Part shown: piece by piece, positions 9,097-18,351 of the stretch
How the letters are laid out: every line of letters starts with the position of its first letter
Numbering within the stretch: position 1 is the first letter of the stretch
Source: Massilia sp. Bi118
GTDB taxonomy: Bacteria > Pseudomonadota > Gammaproteobacteria > Burkholderiales > Burkholderiaceae_D
Direction: 5' to 3'
Length of the DNA stretch: 64,000 nucleotides
NCBI RefSeq assembly: GCF_918697865.1
Contig: NZ_CAKKMV010000003.1
Coordinates: forward strand, 248,001 to 312,000
Translations under genes and position numbers: made by a program
The notes under the pieces: model-generated
The model's database searches: none
What the model saw: the letters and a program-made list of their open reading frames with translations, nothing else
What the model was told of the DNA's origin: nothing

Positions 9097-11322
9097 ATGA
9101 ACAAGCAGCACCAGGTTCGCACGAACCTCACCCTGCTGGCCGCCGCATTGGCCAGCATCGCCTGGAGCGCGGCCCAGGCCCAGTCCATTCCCGAAGTGAT
9201 CGTCACCGCGCAACGCACCGCCGCCCCGGAATCGAAGACCCCGGTGGCGATGAGCGTGCTCGGCGGCGAGGAGCTGAACAAGCTCGGCCTCGACGACCCG
9301 ATGGCGATCGGCGACCGCCTGCCGAACACCTATCTGGAATACGGCAACGACGGCCTGCGCATTACCATCCGCGGCGTCTCGAACGCCGACAACACCGAAA
9401 AAGGCGATCCTTCGGCCGCCTTCATGGTCGACGGCGTGTACGTGGCGCGTCCGCAAAGCCAGACCGTCTCCTTCTTCGACGTCGACCGCATCGAAGTCCT
9501 GCGCGGGCCCCAGGGCACGCTCTACGGCCGCAACACGACGGCCGGCGTGGTGCATGTGATCAGCAAGGCCCCGACCCCGTACTTCGAGGGCGAGGCCCAT
9601 GCCGAAGCCGGCACCTACAACAGCCGCAAGCTGGGCGCCACGGTCAACGTCCCGGTGAACGGTGCGCTGGCGCTGCGCGCGGCAGTGGCCTCGAACCAGC
9701 GCGACTCCTTCCTGCGCAACGGCCAGGGCACGCCCTGGCATCTGGGCATGGAACGCGACGACTGGGCCGCGCGCCTGTCGGCCAAGCTCAATCTCGGCAA
9801 GGACGGCGGCCTGCTGCTGCGCTACGAGCGCCAGCAGAACGATGCCAGCAACGACGATAGCCTGCCCGACACCAACTTCTACCGCGGCGCCGCGCAAGGT
9901 AATCCGGTGTGGATCGACGCCCCGGCCGCGCAGCGCCTGACCAACGCCTTCATCGCGCCGAACATGCAGCCCGAGCAGGGCTACACGCACAAGACCATGT
10001 CTGCGCTGTCGGCAGAGCTGAGCTGGGACCTGGGCCTCGTGACCGCGACGTATCTCGGCGCGCACCGCGATTTCTCGTCCACCTACCTGTACAACTATTA
10101 TTACCGCGTCGTCCCCACTTTCGCGATCGGCCTGCGCCACGATTTCAGCGGCGACTACAACCAGGACTCGCACGAGCTGCGCTTCGCCACCAAGGCCGGC
10201 GGCCGCCTGAGCGCCCAGGGCGGCCTGTACTGGTTCCGCGAAGACGCGAACAACCACTACGTCTACCGCGACATGGAGCCGATCGGCTTGACGCCCTACT
10301 ACGTGTGGGACATCGTGCCTTCGGTGTCGCGCAGCCGCGCCGTGTTCGGCCAGGCTACCTACGCCGTCAGCGACGGCTTGCGCCTGACCGCCGGCGCCCG
10401 CGTCAACCAGGACGGCAAGTCGCGCGTCGGCACCACCAGCTACCAGCAGGCCCGCAGCTTCAATGCGGCCACCGACCTGCGCGCCCTGGTCCACGGCGAA
10501 CTATCGACCCACAAGACCACCTGGCGCCTCGGCGCCGACTACGACCTGGCCCCGTCCACCCTGCTGTACGGCGCCGTTGCTACCGGCTTCAAGGCGGGCG
10601 GCTTCAACGACGGCTGCGTCGCCGGCGAAGAACAGCTGGGCGTGCGCTGCAATGCCCTGAGCCAGGTGCCGGCCGCCGACCTGGTGTACGCGCCCGAAAC
10701 CGTGACCTCCTGGGAGGCCGGCCTGAAGACCCGCTTCTGGCAGAAGCGCGCCAGCCTGAACCTGGCCGCCTTCCATTACGACTACCGCAACCTGCAGCTG
10801 TCGGCGGTAGCCTTCCATGGCGGCTCGCCGGTCTACGTGACCAGCAATGCCGGCCAGGCGGTGGTCAACGGCCTCGAAGCCGAGGGCCAGGTCCGCCTCA
10901 CGCCGCGCGACCGCATCGACTACGCGCTGACTTTCACCGATGCGCATTACGCCCGCTATTCGCCGGACGGCGTGCACTCCTGGGCCGGCGTGAAGCTGGA
11001 CCGCACGCCCACGCGCACCCTGTCGCTGGGCTGGGAGCACCGCTTCGACCTGTCCGGCGGCGCGCTGGTGGCCGGCCTGCACACGCGCGCCGGCAGCCGC
11101 AGCCTGCTGACCGTGCCGACCCAGGCCCTGCGGTACTGGGTGCCGGGCCACACCGAGTCCGACCTGCGCCTGGCCTGGGAACCGCCGGGCGCGCCGTGGA
11201 CCCTGCAGGCCCGCGTGCGCAATCTCGAGAATGCCGTGCGCCCGACCACCGTCAACAGTTTCGGCATGGCGCTGCCCAGCGCCCCGCGCACCGCCGACCT
11301 GCGCTTCGACTACCGCTTCTAA
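9097..11322 (+). CDS. TonB-dependent receptor
   Basis: Outer-membrane ligand-gated porin of 741 residues. It has a signal peptide ending near AQAQ, a TonB-box-like PEVIVTAQR, a plug domain with VDGVYVARPQSQ and VDRIEVLRGPQGTLYGRNTTAGVVHVISK, and a beta-barrel ending in the aromatic strand DLRFDYRF. Plug features match the short siderophore/carbohydrate receptor type (iron complex outermembrane recepter family). The substrate cannot be told from sequence. The stop is 12 bp before a hybrid sensor kinase start, so receptor and kinase are probably in one operon. Confidence 0.93.
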   Translation: MNKQHQVRTNLTLLAAALASIAWSAAQAQSIPEVIVTAQRTAAPESKTPVAMSVLGGEELNKLGLDDPMAIGDRLPNTYLEYGNDGLRITIRGVSNADNTEKGDPSAAFMVDGVYVARPQSQTVSFFDVDRIEVLRGPQGTLYGRNTTAGVVHVISKAPTPYFEGEAHAEAGTYNSRKLGATVNVPVNGALALRAAVASNQRDSFLRNGQGTPWHLGMERDDWAARLSAKLNLGKDGGLLLRYERQQNDASNDDSLPDTNFYRGAAQGNPVWIDAPAAQRLTNAFIAPNMQPEQGYTHKTMSALSAELSWDLGLVTATYLGAHRDFSSTYLYNYYYRVVPTFAIGLRHDFSGDYNQDSHELRFATKAGGRLSAQGGLYWFREDANNHYVYRDMEPIGLTPYYVWDIVPSVSRSRAVFGQATYAVSDGLRLTAGARVNQDGKSRVGTTSYQQARSFNAATDLRALVHGELSTHKTTWRLGADYDLAPSTLLYGAVATGFKAGGFNDGCVAGEEQLGVRCNALSQVPAADLVYAPETVTSWEAGLKTRFWQKRASLNLAAFHYDYRNLQLSAVAFHGGSPVYVTSNAGQAVVNGLEAEGQVRLTPRDRIDYALTFTDAHYARYSPDGVHSWAGVKLDRTPTRTLSLGWEHRFDLSGGALVAGLHTRAGSRSLLTVPTQALRYWVPGHTESDLRLAWEPPGAPWTLQARVRNLENAVRPTTVNSFGMALPSAPRTADLRFDYRF

Positions 11323-11334
11323 GAAAGACCCGCC

Positions 11335-14300
11335 ATGCGAACCTGGACCGCCGCCTTCCTTCTGTCTGTGCTGATGCTGCTGGCAAGCGGCGCCCGGGCC
11401 GCGGCGCCGGCCCCGCTGGCGCTCGACGACCGCCATCCGGACGTCGACGCCTGGCCGGCGGTGAGCGTGCTGGTCGACCCCAGCTACCGGCTCGAGGTGG
11501 ACACCCTGCTCAAGGCCCCCGAGCGCTTCAGGGCGCCGGACTCGCCCTTCGCCAGCATCGGCGTGCAGAAGGGACGCGCCTGGCTGCGCATCCCGCTGCA
11601 GCCGGTCTACGGCGACGGCGACTGGGTGCTGGACGTCGCCTATGGCCTGATCACCCGCGCCGACCTGTGGCTGGTGAGCGAGGGCCGCATCCTGCGCCAT
11701 GCGGTGGGCGGCGCCGGCGTCAAGCCGGACGGCGCCCTCGGCCCGGGCAACCCGGCCTTCCGCCTGGCGCTGACGCCGGGCGTGCGCTACGAGGTCCTGC
11801 TGCGCATCGACACCGAGGCGCCGAAGATCCTGCCGGTGCGCCTGCGCAAACCCGAGGCCTCGTACCGCAGCGCGATGAACGAGCAGATCCTGCAAGGCCT
11901 GCTGTCCGGCCTCAGCCTGTTCCTGGTGGTCTACAGCCTGGCGCAATGGGCCCACCTGCGCGAAACGCTGTACGCGAAATATGCGCTGTACGTCGGCAGC
12001 CTGGCCATCTATTCGGCCGCCCTGTACGGCGTGGGCGGCCAGTACCTGTGGCCCGGGAACATGTGGGGCGCGCTGCACATGAGCGGCATCGCGGCCATGG
12101 TCTGCTCCTGCAGCGCCTATCTGTTCGTCGAGCACGTGCTGGCGCGGCCGGGAAAAAGCCGCCTCTTCTCGCGCGTGATGAAAAGCTGCGCGGTGCTGTG
12201 CATCCTGCTGGCGGCCGCCTTCGGCCTCGACCTCATCCACGACGAATTCCTGATCCTGATGGTCAGCACGCTGGGCATCTTCCCGACCCTGTTCGGCCTG
12301 CCGGGCGCCTTCCGCCTGGCGCGCGCACGCGACCCGGTCGGCATCTGGCTGCTGGTCGGCTGGACCATCAGTTTCAGCGGCGCGGCCATCATGACCAAGG
12401 TATCGCATGCCGGCGCGGCGCCGACCTTCTGGAACATGCACGCCGTGCAGTTCGGCGCGGCGCTCGACATGATCGCCTTCCTGCGCATCGTCGGCCTGCG
12501 CAGCCGCGCCAGCCGCGACGCCACCCTGCGCGCCGAGGCCGCGGCCCGCATGAAGGCCGAGTTCATGGCCAACATGAGCCATGAGATCCGCACCCCGATG
12601 AACGCCATCCTCGGCATGAGCCGCCTGGCCCTGATGACGGAGCCGAATCCGAAGCTGCGCAACTACCTCGGCAAGATCCTCGGCGCCGGCGAGCACCTGC
12701 TGGGCATCATCAACGACATCCTCGACTTCTCGAAAATCGAGGCCGGCCGCATGACGGTCGAAGCGACCCCGTTCGCGCTCGACGGCCTGCTCGAGCACCT
12801 GGCCGGCATCGCCGCCATCAAGTCGGATGCCAAGCAGGTCGAACTGGTGTTCCGCGTGGCGCCCGAAGTGCCGCCGCAGCTGGTCGGCGATCCGCTGCGC
12901 CTGGGCCAGGTGCTGATCAATCTCACCAACAACGCCGTCAAGTTCACCGAGCGCGGCGAGATCGTGGTCGCGGTCGAACTGGTGGAGCCGGTCGACGCGC
13001 GCGCGGGCAAGGCGCGCCTGCGTTTCTCGGTCAGCGATACCGGCATCGGCATGAGCGGCGAGCAGCTGGCCGGCCTGTTCCAGGCCTTCACCCAGGCCGA
13101 CAGTTCGATCACCCGCAAGTACGGCGGCACCGGCCTGGGCCTGAGCATCTCGAAGCAGCTGGTCGAGCTGATGGGCGGCGCCATCAGCGTCACCAGCACG
13201 CCGGGCGCCGGCAGCCGCTTCAGCTTCACGGTCACGCTCGGCCTCGGCGCCGAAGACGCGCCCCAGCTGGCGGCGGCCACCGCCGCCGCCCTCGGCCAGG
13301 CCCGCGTGCTGGTGGTGGACGACAGCGCCAGCGCGCGCGAGGCCCTGCTCGAGATGCTGGGCGCCTATGGCATCCGTGCCGGCGCCGCGGCGTCCGGCGA
13401 AGCCGCGCTGGAACTGCTGGCCCAGGCGGCGGAAGCCGGCCGGCCCTACGAACTGGTGCTGATGGATTACCTGATGCCGGGCTGGGATGGCGTCGAGACC
13501 ATCCGCCGCATCCGCGGCGATGCGCGCCTCGGGGCCACGCCGGCCATCCTGATGGTCAGCGTCTGCAGCCGCGAAGGCGTGCTGCAGGAACAGGGAGACA
13601 TTCCGCTGGACGGCTTCCTGACCAAGCCGGTGAACCCGGCCCTGCTGCACCACAGCGTGCTGCGCGCCCTACACCCGGAACTGGCGCCGGCATCGCCGAA
13701 CACCGGCGCCACTGCATCCGACCTCACGCGTCTCGATGGCGCCCGCATCCTGCTGGTGGACGACAACGCCAACAACCGTGAAGTGGCGCTCGACTTCCTG
13801 GCCGCCGCGCGCATGCGCGTGGACGTCGCCGCCGACGGCGCCGAGGCGGTGGCGATGGTGCGCGACGGGGATTACGACCTGGTCCTGATGGACATCCAGA
13901 TGCCGGTGCTCGACGGCCTGAGCGCGACCCGCGAGATCCGCGCCCTGCCCGGCCGCGCCGCCCTGCCGGTCGTCGCCATGACCGCGAACGCCCTGTCCGG
14001 CGACCGCGAAAAGAGCCTGGCGGCCGGCATGAACGACCACGTGGTCAAGCCGATCGATCCCGACCTGCTGTTCCGCGCCCTGCTGCGCTGGATCGCCCCG
14101 GAGCGGCTGCTGGGGCGCGCGCTGCCGGTCCGCCCGGTGGATCCGGCGGACGCTGGCGCGGCTAGCGATGCGCCGCTGCCGCCGCTGGCCGGCGTCGACT
14201 GGCAGCAGGCCCTGGCGAGCGCCGGCGGCGAACCGGCGCGCCTGCGCCGCCGCCTCGCCAGCTTCGTGCGCGAATATGGCGACGCCCCGCGCGTCATCCG

Positions 14301-14763
14301 CGAGGCCATGGCCGGCGGCGCCGACGAGGTCCTGCTCGGCCTGGCGCACAACCTGCGTTCCGGCGCCACCTACATCGGCGCGGATACCCTGGCGCGCATC
14401 GCCGGCGACCTCGAACAGGAACTGCGCGCCGGCCGCCGCGAACGCCTGCCGCTGCTGGCGCCGGAACTCTCGCTGAGCCTCGACGCCGTAATCGACGGCC
14501 TGGGGCGTGCCGCCGGCGCCGCGCCGGCCCTGCCCGCGGCCAGGCTCGACGCCCGCGCGCAGCTGGCGCGCCTGGCGGATTACCTGCGCGCCGACGACGC
14601 CCGCGCCGAGGACGCGCTGGCCGAGCTGCAGGCGGCGCTGCCGGGCGAGGAGCACGCCGCGCAGCTGGCGGCGCTGCGCAGGGCGGTCGACGAGATCGAG
14701 TACGGCAGCGCGCTGGCAGTGCTCGAGAAACTGGAACAAGGACTGGAGGAGCTGCAGGCATGA
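11335..14763 (+). CDS. Hybrid sensor histidine kinase (7TMR-DISM, two receivers, Hpt)
   Basis: An 1142-residue phosphorelay protein. A signal peptide leads into a periplasmic 7TMR-DISM extracellular-type domain (to about residue 180), seven membrane helices (to about 390), a HisKA domain with [13 protein letters not shown] (His416), an ATPase domain with DTGIGM and GGTGLGLSI, a first receiver (Asp711 in [10 protein letters not shown]), a second receiver (Asp853 in LVLMDIQMP, with the TKPV/VKPI lysines in place), and a C-terminal Hpt domain with LAHNLRSG (His1005). All relay residues are present. The stop overlaps the ATG of the diguanylate cyclase response regulator by 4 bp, so that protein is the likely final acceptor. 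DISM domains often sense carbohydrate-like ligands, which fits the TonB receptor just upstream. Confidence 0.94.
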   Translation: MRTWTAAFLLSVLMLLASGARAAAPAPLALDDRHPDVDAWPAVSVLVDPSYRLEVDTLLKAPERFRAPDSPFASIGVQKGRAWLRIPLQPVYGDGDWVLDVAYGLITRADLWLVSEGRILRHAVGGAGVKPDGALGPGNPAFRLALTPGVRYEVLLRIDTEAPKILPVRLRKPEASYRSAMNEQILQGLLSGLSLFLVVYSLAQWAHLRETLYAKYALYVGSLAIYSAALYGVGGQYLWPGNMWGALHMSGIAAMVCSCSAYLFVEHVLARPGKSRLFSRVMKSCAVLCILLAAAFGLDLIHDEFLILMVSTLGIFPTLFGLPGAFRLARARDPVGIWLLVGWTISFSGAAIMTKVSHAGAAPTFWNMHAVQFGAALDMIAFLRIVGLRSRASRDATLRAEAAARMKAEFMANMSHEIRTPMNAILGMSRLALMTEPNPKLRNYLGKILGAGEHLLGIINDILDFSKIEAGRMTVEATPFALDGLLEHLAGIAAIKSDAKQVELVFRVAPEVPPQLVGDPLRLGQVLINLTNNAVKFTERGEIVVAVELVEPVDARAGKARLRFSVSDTGIGMSGEQLAGLFQAFTQADSSITRKYGGTGLGLSISKQLVELMGGAISVTSTPGAGSRFSFTVTLGLGAEDAPQLAAATAAALGQARVLVVDDSASAREALLEMLGAYGIRAGAAASGEAALELLAQAAEAGRPYELVLMDYLMPGWDGVETIRRIRGDARLGATPAILMVSVCSREGVLQEQGDIPLDGFLTKPVNPALLHHSVLRALHPELAPASPNTGATASDLTRLDGARILLVDDNANNREVALDFLAAARMRVDVAADGAEAVAMVRDGDYDLVLMDIQMPVLDGLSATREIRALPGRAALPVVAMTANALSGDREKSLAAGMNDHVVKPIDPDLLFRALLRWIAPERLLGRALPVRPVDPADAGAASDAPLPPLAGVDWQQALASAGGEPARLRRRLASFVREYGDAPRVIREAMAGGADEVLLGLAHNLRSGATYIGADTLARIAGDLEQELRAGRRERLPLLAPELSLSLDAVIDGLGRAAGAAPALPAARLDARAQLARLADYLRADDARAEDALAELQAALPGEEHAAQLAALRRAVDEIEYGSALAVLEKLEQGLEELQA

Positions 14764-15671
14764 ATCTCGAACCACAAAAAGTCCTGATCGCCGACGACGA
14801 CCCGATCAGCCGCCAGGTGCTGGCCGATTTGCTGAAGCCCGAATACACGGTGCTGCTGGCGAAGAACGGCGAGCAGGCGCTGGAACGCGCCCAGCGCCAT
14901 GCGCCCGACCTGGTGCTGCTGGACGTGATGATGCCGGACATGGACGGCTACGAAGTCCTGCGCCGCCTGCGCGCCGATCCGCAGACCGCGCACATCACCG
15001 TGATCTTCGTCTCCGGCCTGAACCGACCGGAGGACGAAGCCAACGGCCTCAAGTTGGGCGCCGCCGACTACATCGCCAAACCCTACAACGCGACGGTGGT
15101 GATGGCGCGCGTGGCCCTGCACCTGCAGCTGGTGCGCCAGCGCCGCATGCTCGAGCGCCTGGCCAACGTCGACGGCCTGACCGAGCTGGCCAACCGCCGC
15201 CGCTTCGACGAGCTGTACGCGGTGGAATGGCAGCGCGCCCAGCGCAACGGCCGCCCGCTGTCGCTGGCCCTGCTCGACATCGACGCCTTCAAGCAGTACA
15301 ACGACCACTACGGCCACCCGGCCGGCGACCGCGCCCTGCGCGCGGTGGCGCGCGCGTCGAGCGCCGGCCTGCGCCGCCCGGCCGACCTGGCGGCGCGCTA
15401 CGGCGGCGAGGAGATCGTGCTGCTGCTGCCGGACACGGATGCGCTACAGGCGCGGCATGTATTGGACGGGATCCTGGCGGCCATCGCCGAGCTGCAGCTG
15501 CCGCATGCGGCCTCCGGGGTGTCGGCGTGGCTGACGGCGAGCGTCGGCGGCGCGACCCTGGGCGGCAACGGCGCCGAGACGGCGGCCGAGCTGTTCGAGG
15601 CGGCGGATGTGCAGCTTTACCGGGCCAAGCATGGGGGGCGGAACAGGATTGTGTGGCGGGGAATGGACTGA
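14760..15671 (+). CDS. Response regulator with GGDEF diguanylate cyclase output
   Basis: A 303-residue protein: receiver domain (about 1-120, Asp55 in [13 protein letters not shown], with the IAKPY lysine) and a GGDEF domain (about 135-300). The signature is GGEEI at 215, an active variant, and RPAD five residues before it is a complete RxxD inhibitory site, so product inhibition by c-di-GMP is expected. It resembles PleD/WspR-type cyclases with a single receiver. Start ATG overlaps the kinase stop as ATGA. Together the two proteins should turn a periplasmic signal into c-di-GMP. Confidence 0.94.
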   Translation: MNLEPQKVLIADDDPISRQVLADLLKPEYTVLLAKNGEQALERAQRHAPDLVLLDVMMPDMDGYEVLRRLRADPQTAHITVIFVSGLNRPEDEANGLKLGAADYIAKPYNATVVMARVALHLQLVRQRRMLERLANVDGLTELANRRRFDELYAVEWQRAQRNGRPLSLALLDIDAFKQYNDHYGHPAGDRALRAVARASSAGLRRPADLAARYGGEEIVLLLPDTDALQARHVLDGILAAIAELQLPHAASGVSAWLTASVGGATLGGNGAETAAELFEAADVQLYRAKHGGRNRIVWRGMD

Positions 15672-15801
15672 CCGTCGTTCCCGCTTCCCACCGTCGTTCC
15701 CGCGAAGGCGGGAACCCAAGTTCTCTTCGAGCAGTCGAGACGCCAGCAAACTTGGGTCCCCGCCTTCGCGGGGACGACGAGGGGCTAGCGGGAACGACGG
15801 T
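15671..15801. repeat. REP-like inverted doublet
   Basis: Nested inverted repeats between two genes. The outer arms are a perfect 14-bp pair, ACCGTCGTTCCCGC (15671-15684) and its complement (15788-15801). Inside, a 31-32 bp unit (15691-15722) with its own GCGAAGGC hairpin is repeated in inverted orientation at 15749-15779 with a few changes. This resembles the dispersed REP/BIME-type palindromes common in Burkholderiales genomes. It sits between a rightward and a leftward gene stop, so it could also act as a two-way terminator. Confidence 0.8.
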
Positions 15802-15804
15802 TTC

Positions 15805-16818
15805 CTATCCGCGCGACGGCCGTGCCAGCGAAGCCCTTAAACTCACACTCACCGGAAAAGTCCGCGTCAGCGGCCGCTCGAAGCCATAGCAAAGATTGAG
15901 CAGCGCCGCGACCCCGCTGCGGGTCATCTCCCTCCACGGGATGTGGACGGAGCTCAGGCGCGGCGCCGAGTAGGCGGCGCTGGGCACGTCGTCGTAGCCG
16001 ATCACGGACACGTCCTGCGGCACGCGGATGCCGGCTTCGTGGAAGCAGGCCAGCGCGCCCATCGCCATCTCGTCGTTGGCGCAGAACACCGCGGTGAAGG
16101 ACCGTCCTGAAGCCAGCAGCGCCTGCGCCGCCGACCAGCCGCCATCCGAAGAAAAGTCGCGCTCCGCCGTCCACAGGCTGGAAGGGTCGATACCTCCCTC
16201 TTCCAGTTCGTGCATGAAGCCGGCGATGCGGTCGATATTGTCGGCCACGCCCGCAGGCCCGGCGATCACGGCGATCTCGCGGTGCGCATGGTCCAGCAGC
16301 GCGCGCGCCGCTAGCCGGCCGCCCAGGCGGTGGTCGACCGTGAAGCATTGTTCGGGGATGCTGTCGAAGCTGTGATTGAGCAGGACCAGCTTGCCGCGCC
16401 TGGGGCCGAGGGCTTCCAGGTCTTCTTCCAGCAGGGGGCTGGTGAGCACGATTACGCCGTCGCAGCCGCGTTCGAACAGGAAGCCGACGCCGTCGATCGC
16501 CTGCTGGCGCGCGCCTTCGCGTTCGACACCGAAGGCGACCATCATGTGCAGGCCGGCGCTGCGCAGTTCGGCGTCGACGATCTGCAGCATCGCCGTGTAG
16601 AAGGTGCCCGACATCAGCGGGATGTAGACCCCGATCATGCGGCTCGTGCCGTACAGTAGCGAGCGCGCCGCGTGCGAGGGACGGTATCCCAGCGTGGCGA
16701 TGGCCTTGCGCACGCGCTCCAGCTTCGCCGGCGACACCGAGCCCTTGCCGCGCACCACGCGCGACGCGGTGCCCAGGCCGACGCCGGCCATGCGCGCTAC
16801 GTCCTTGATTGTCGACAC
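15805..16818 (-). CDS. LacI-family transcriptional regulator of the GH30 locus
   Basis: A 337-residue regulator with an N-terminal LacI helix-turn-helix (STIKDVARMAGVGLGTASRVVRGKGSVSPAKLERV) and a periplasmic-binding-like effector domain (about 60-330). GTG at 16818 is chosen: GGAGGGG stands seven bases before it, and it places the helix-turn-helix at the very N-terminus as usual; an ATG at 16845 has no site. It is the last gene of a leftward series that also contains two GH30 enzymes and a TonB receptor. Four copies of a LacI-type palindrome with an AACGTT centre lie in front of those genes, so it is most likely their sugar-responsive repressor. Confidence 0.93.
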   Translation of the reverse strand: MSTIKDVARMAGVGLGTASRVVRGKGSVSPAKLERVRKAIATLGYRPSHAARSLLYGTSRMIGVYIPLMSGTFYTAMLQIVDAELRSAGLHMMVAFGVEREGARQQAIDGVGFLFERGCDGVIVLTSPLLEEDLEALGPRRGKLVLLNHSFDSIPEQCFTVDHRLGGRLAARALLDHAHREIAVIAGPAGVADNIDRIAGFMHELEEGGIDPSSLWTAERDFSSDGGWSAAQALLASGRSFTAVFCANDEMAMGALACFHEAGIRVPQDVSVIGYDDVPSAAYSAPRLSSVHIPWREMTRSGVAALLNLCYGFERPLTRTFPVSVSLRASLARPSRG

Positions 16819-16888
16819 TGAGTTTCCCCTCCCGGGCCCAAGCATACTGCAAGCCGGGCCCGGACGCAGCAGCTTTTCAGCCGGCGCT

Positions 16889-18334
16889 TTAACGCACCGC
16901 GGTCTGGATCGCGTGGGCCGGGATGTCGACCGCGACTTCCTTGCCGTCGACGATCAGACGGTAATGCTGCGGCTGCGCGGTCTTGTTCATCACCACCACC
17001 GCCAGGCTGCCATCCAGGTTGCGGAAGGCGGTCGCATCCAGCGTGCTGCGGCTGGTGGCGGCGCTCACGCGGCGCGCTTTCGGCCGGATGTAGCGGGTGA
17101 AGTGGCCCATGTAGGCGTAGCTCGGGGTATAAATCAGCTGGCCGTCGTCGCTTGCATGCAGCAGCGCGAAGCAGTAGTTGCCGACGTGGTTGGGACCACC
17201 GCGGCTGTCGAGCAGCATGTTCCAGTCGACCCAGCCGCTCGAGCCGGCATTCAGGTCGGCCAGGATCTCGCTGCCGTAACGCTCGCCGTTGGCCCAGGAC
17301 TGCATCTGCGTCGGGTCGAAGTGCTCGATCGACGACTCCGTCAGCAGGAACGGCACGTCCGGCCAGGCCTCGTGCACGGCGGCCAGGTTGCGGTGCATGG
17401 GCTCACCTTTGGCCCAGGTCTCGTACCAGTGATAGCCGACGCCCCAGATGTAGGGGCGCGCCTTCTTGTCCGCCAGGATGTGGGCGGCGCGCTGCGGCAG
17501 CAGGTCCCGGTTGTGGTCCCATACGATCACCTTCTTGTCCTGCAGGCCGGCCGCGCTCAGGGCCGGGCCGAGGTGATCGCCGAGGAAGCGGGTCTCGTCC
17601 TCGGCGGTGTAGATCATCGATTCCCACTTCTGCCTGGCCATCGGCTCGTTCTGGATCGACAGGCCCCACAGCGGGATGCCGGCCTTTTCATAGGCCTTGA
17701 CGAACTTGACGATGTACTGGGCCCAGGTGTCGCGGAACTCCGGCAGCAGGGTGCCGCCGCCGACCATGCTGCCGTTTGACTTCATCCAGGCGGGCGCGCT
17801 CCAGGGCGAGGCGAACACCCGCATCTGCGTGCCGTAGCTGCCGCCTGCCGCCAGGGCCTGGCGCATCAGCGGCACGCGGTACTTCATGTCGTGGTCGATA
17901 CTGAAAGAGGCCAGCGCGCGGTCGCCATCCTTCACATAGGTGTAGCTGCCGCTGCTGAAGTCCGAGCTGTGGATGGTGGCGCGCAGGATGCTGTAACCCA
18001 GGCCCTGCTTCGGGTCGAAGTAGGCGGCCAGGAAGGCCTTCTGCTGGGCCGGCGTCAGCTTGGCATAGGTCTCGGCGGTGGCGTCGGTGACGGCGCCGCC
18101 GAAGCCGAACACTTCCTGGAAGCTGCGCCGGGTATCCACGAACACCGCAATCTCGGTCTCCATCGGCTGCGTGGCCGGGCGCGCCGCGCCCAGGGTCTGC
18201 GGCACGAAGCGCTCACCCGCGCCCTGGGCCGTGGTGTAGACCTGCCACTGGCTGTTGGCGGCCAGCGCCGTGCCGCCCGCGGCCGTCATCAGGGCGGCGC
18301 ACAGCAGCCGCATTGCAAATCGTTTAGTCGTCAA
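16889..18334 (-). CDS. GH30 family glycoside hydrolase (exported)
   Basis: Retaining glycosidase of the glucosylceramidase/beta-1,6-glucanase family. The (beta/alpha)8 barrel carries QNEP with the acid/base Glu230 and LLTESS with the nucleophile Glu333, plus FGFGGAVTDATAE near the N-terminus and a C-terminal beta-domain ending in ...DIPAHAIQTAVR. A signal peptide (MTTKRFAMRLLCAALMTAAG...) points to the periplasm or outside. Start choice: the TTG at 18334 follows GGGAG by six bases; a GTG at 18355 overlaps the preceding stop but has no site and would put charged residues before the signal. The TonB receptor directly upstream probably imports its products. Substrate, probably a beta-glucan or beta-glucoside, is inferred from family only. 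Confidence 0.9.
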   Translation of the reverse strand: MTTKRFAMRLLCAALMTAAGGTALAANSQWQVYTTAQGAGERFVPQTLGAARPATQPMETEIAVFVDTRRSFQEVFGFGGAVTDATAETYAKLTPAQQKAFLAAYFDPKQGLGYSILRATIHSSDFSSGSYTYVKDGDRALASFSIDHDMKYRVPLMRQALAAGGSYGTQMRVFASPWSAPAWMKSNGSMVGGGTLLPEFRDTWAQYIVKFVKAYEKAGIPLWGLSIQNEPMARQKWESMIYTAEDETRFLGDHLGPALSAAGLQDKKVIVWDHNRDLLPQRAAHILADKKARPYIWGVGYHWYETWAKGEPMHRNLAAVHEAWPDVPFLLTESSIEHFDPTQMQSWANGERYGSEILADLNAGSSGWVDWNMLLDSRGGPNHVGNYCFALLHASDDGQLIYTPSYAYMGHFTRYIRPKARRVSAATSRSTLDATAFRNLDGSLAVVVMNKTAQPQHYRLIVDGKEVAVDIPAHAIQTAVR

Positions 18335-18351
18335 TCTGGTCTCCCGGTGGT

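Noticed and set aside
10501..13653. A frame of about 1050 codons antisense to the TonB receptor and hybrid kinase.
   Set aside because: No domain, atypical composition, and it lies across two well-supported genes on the other strand.
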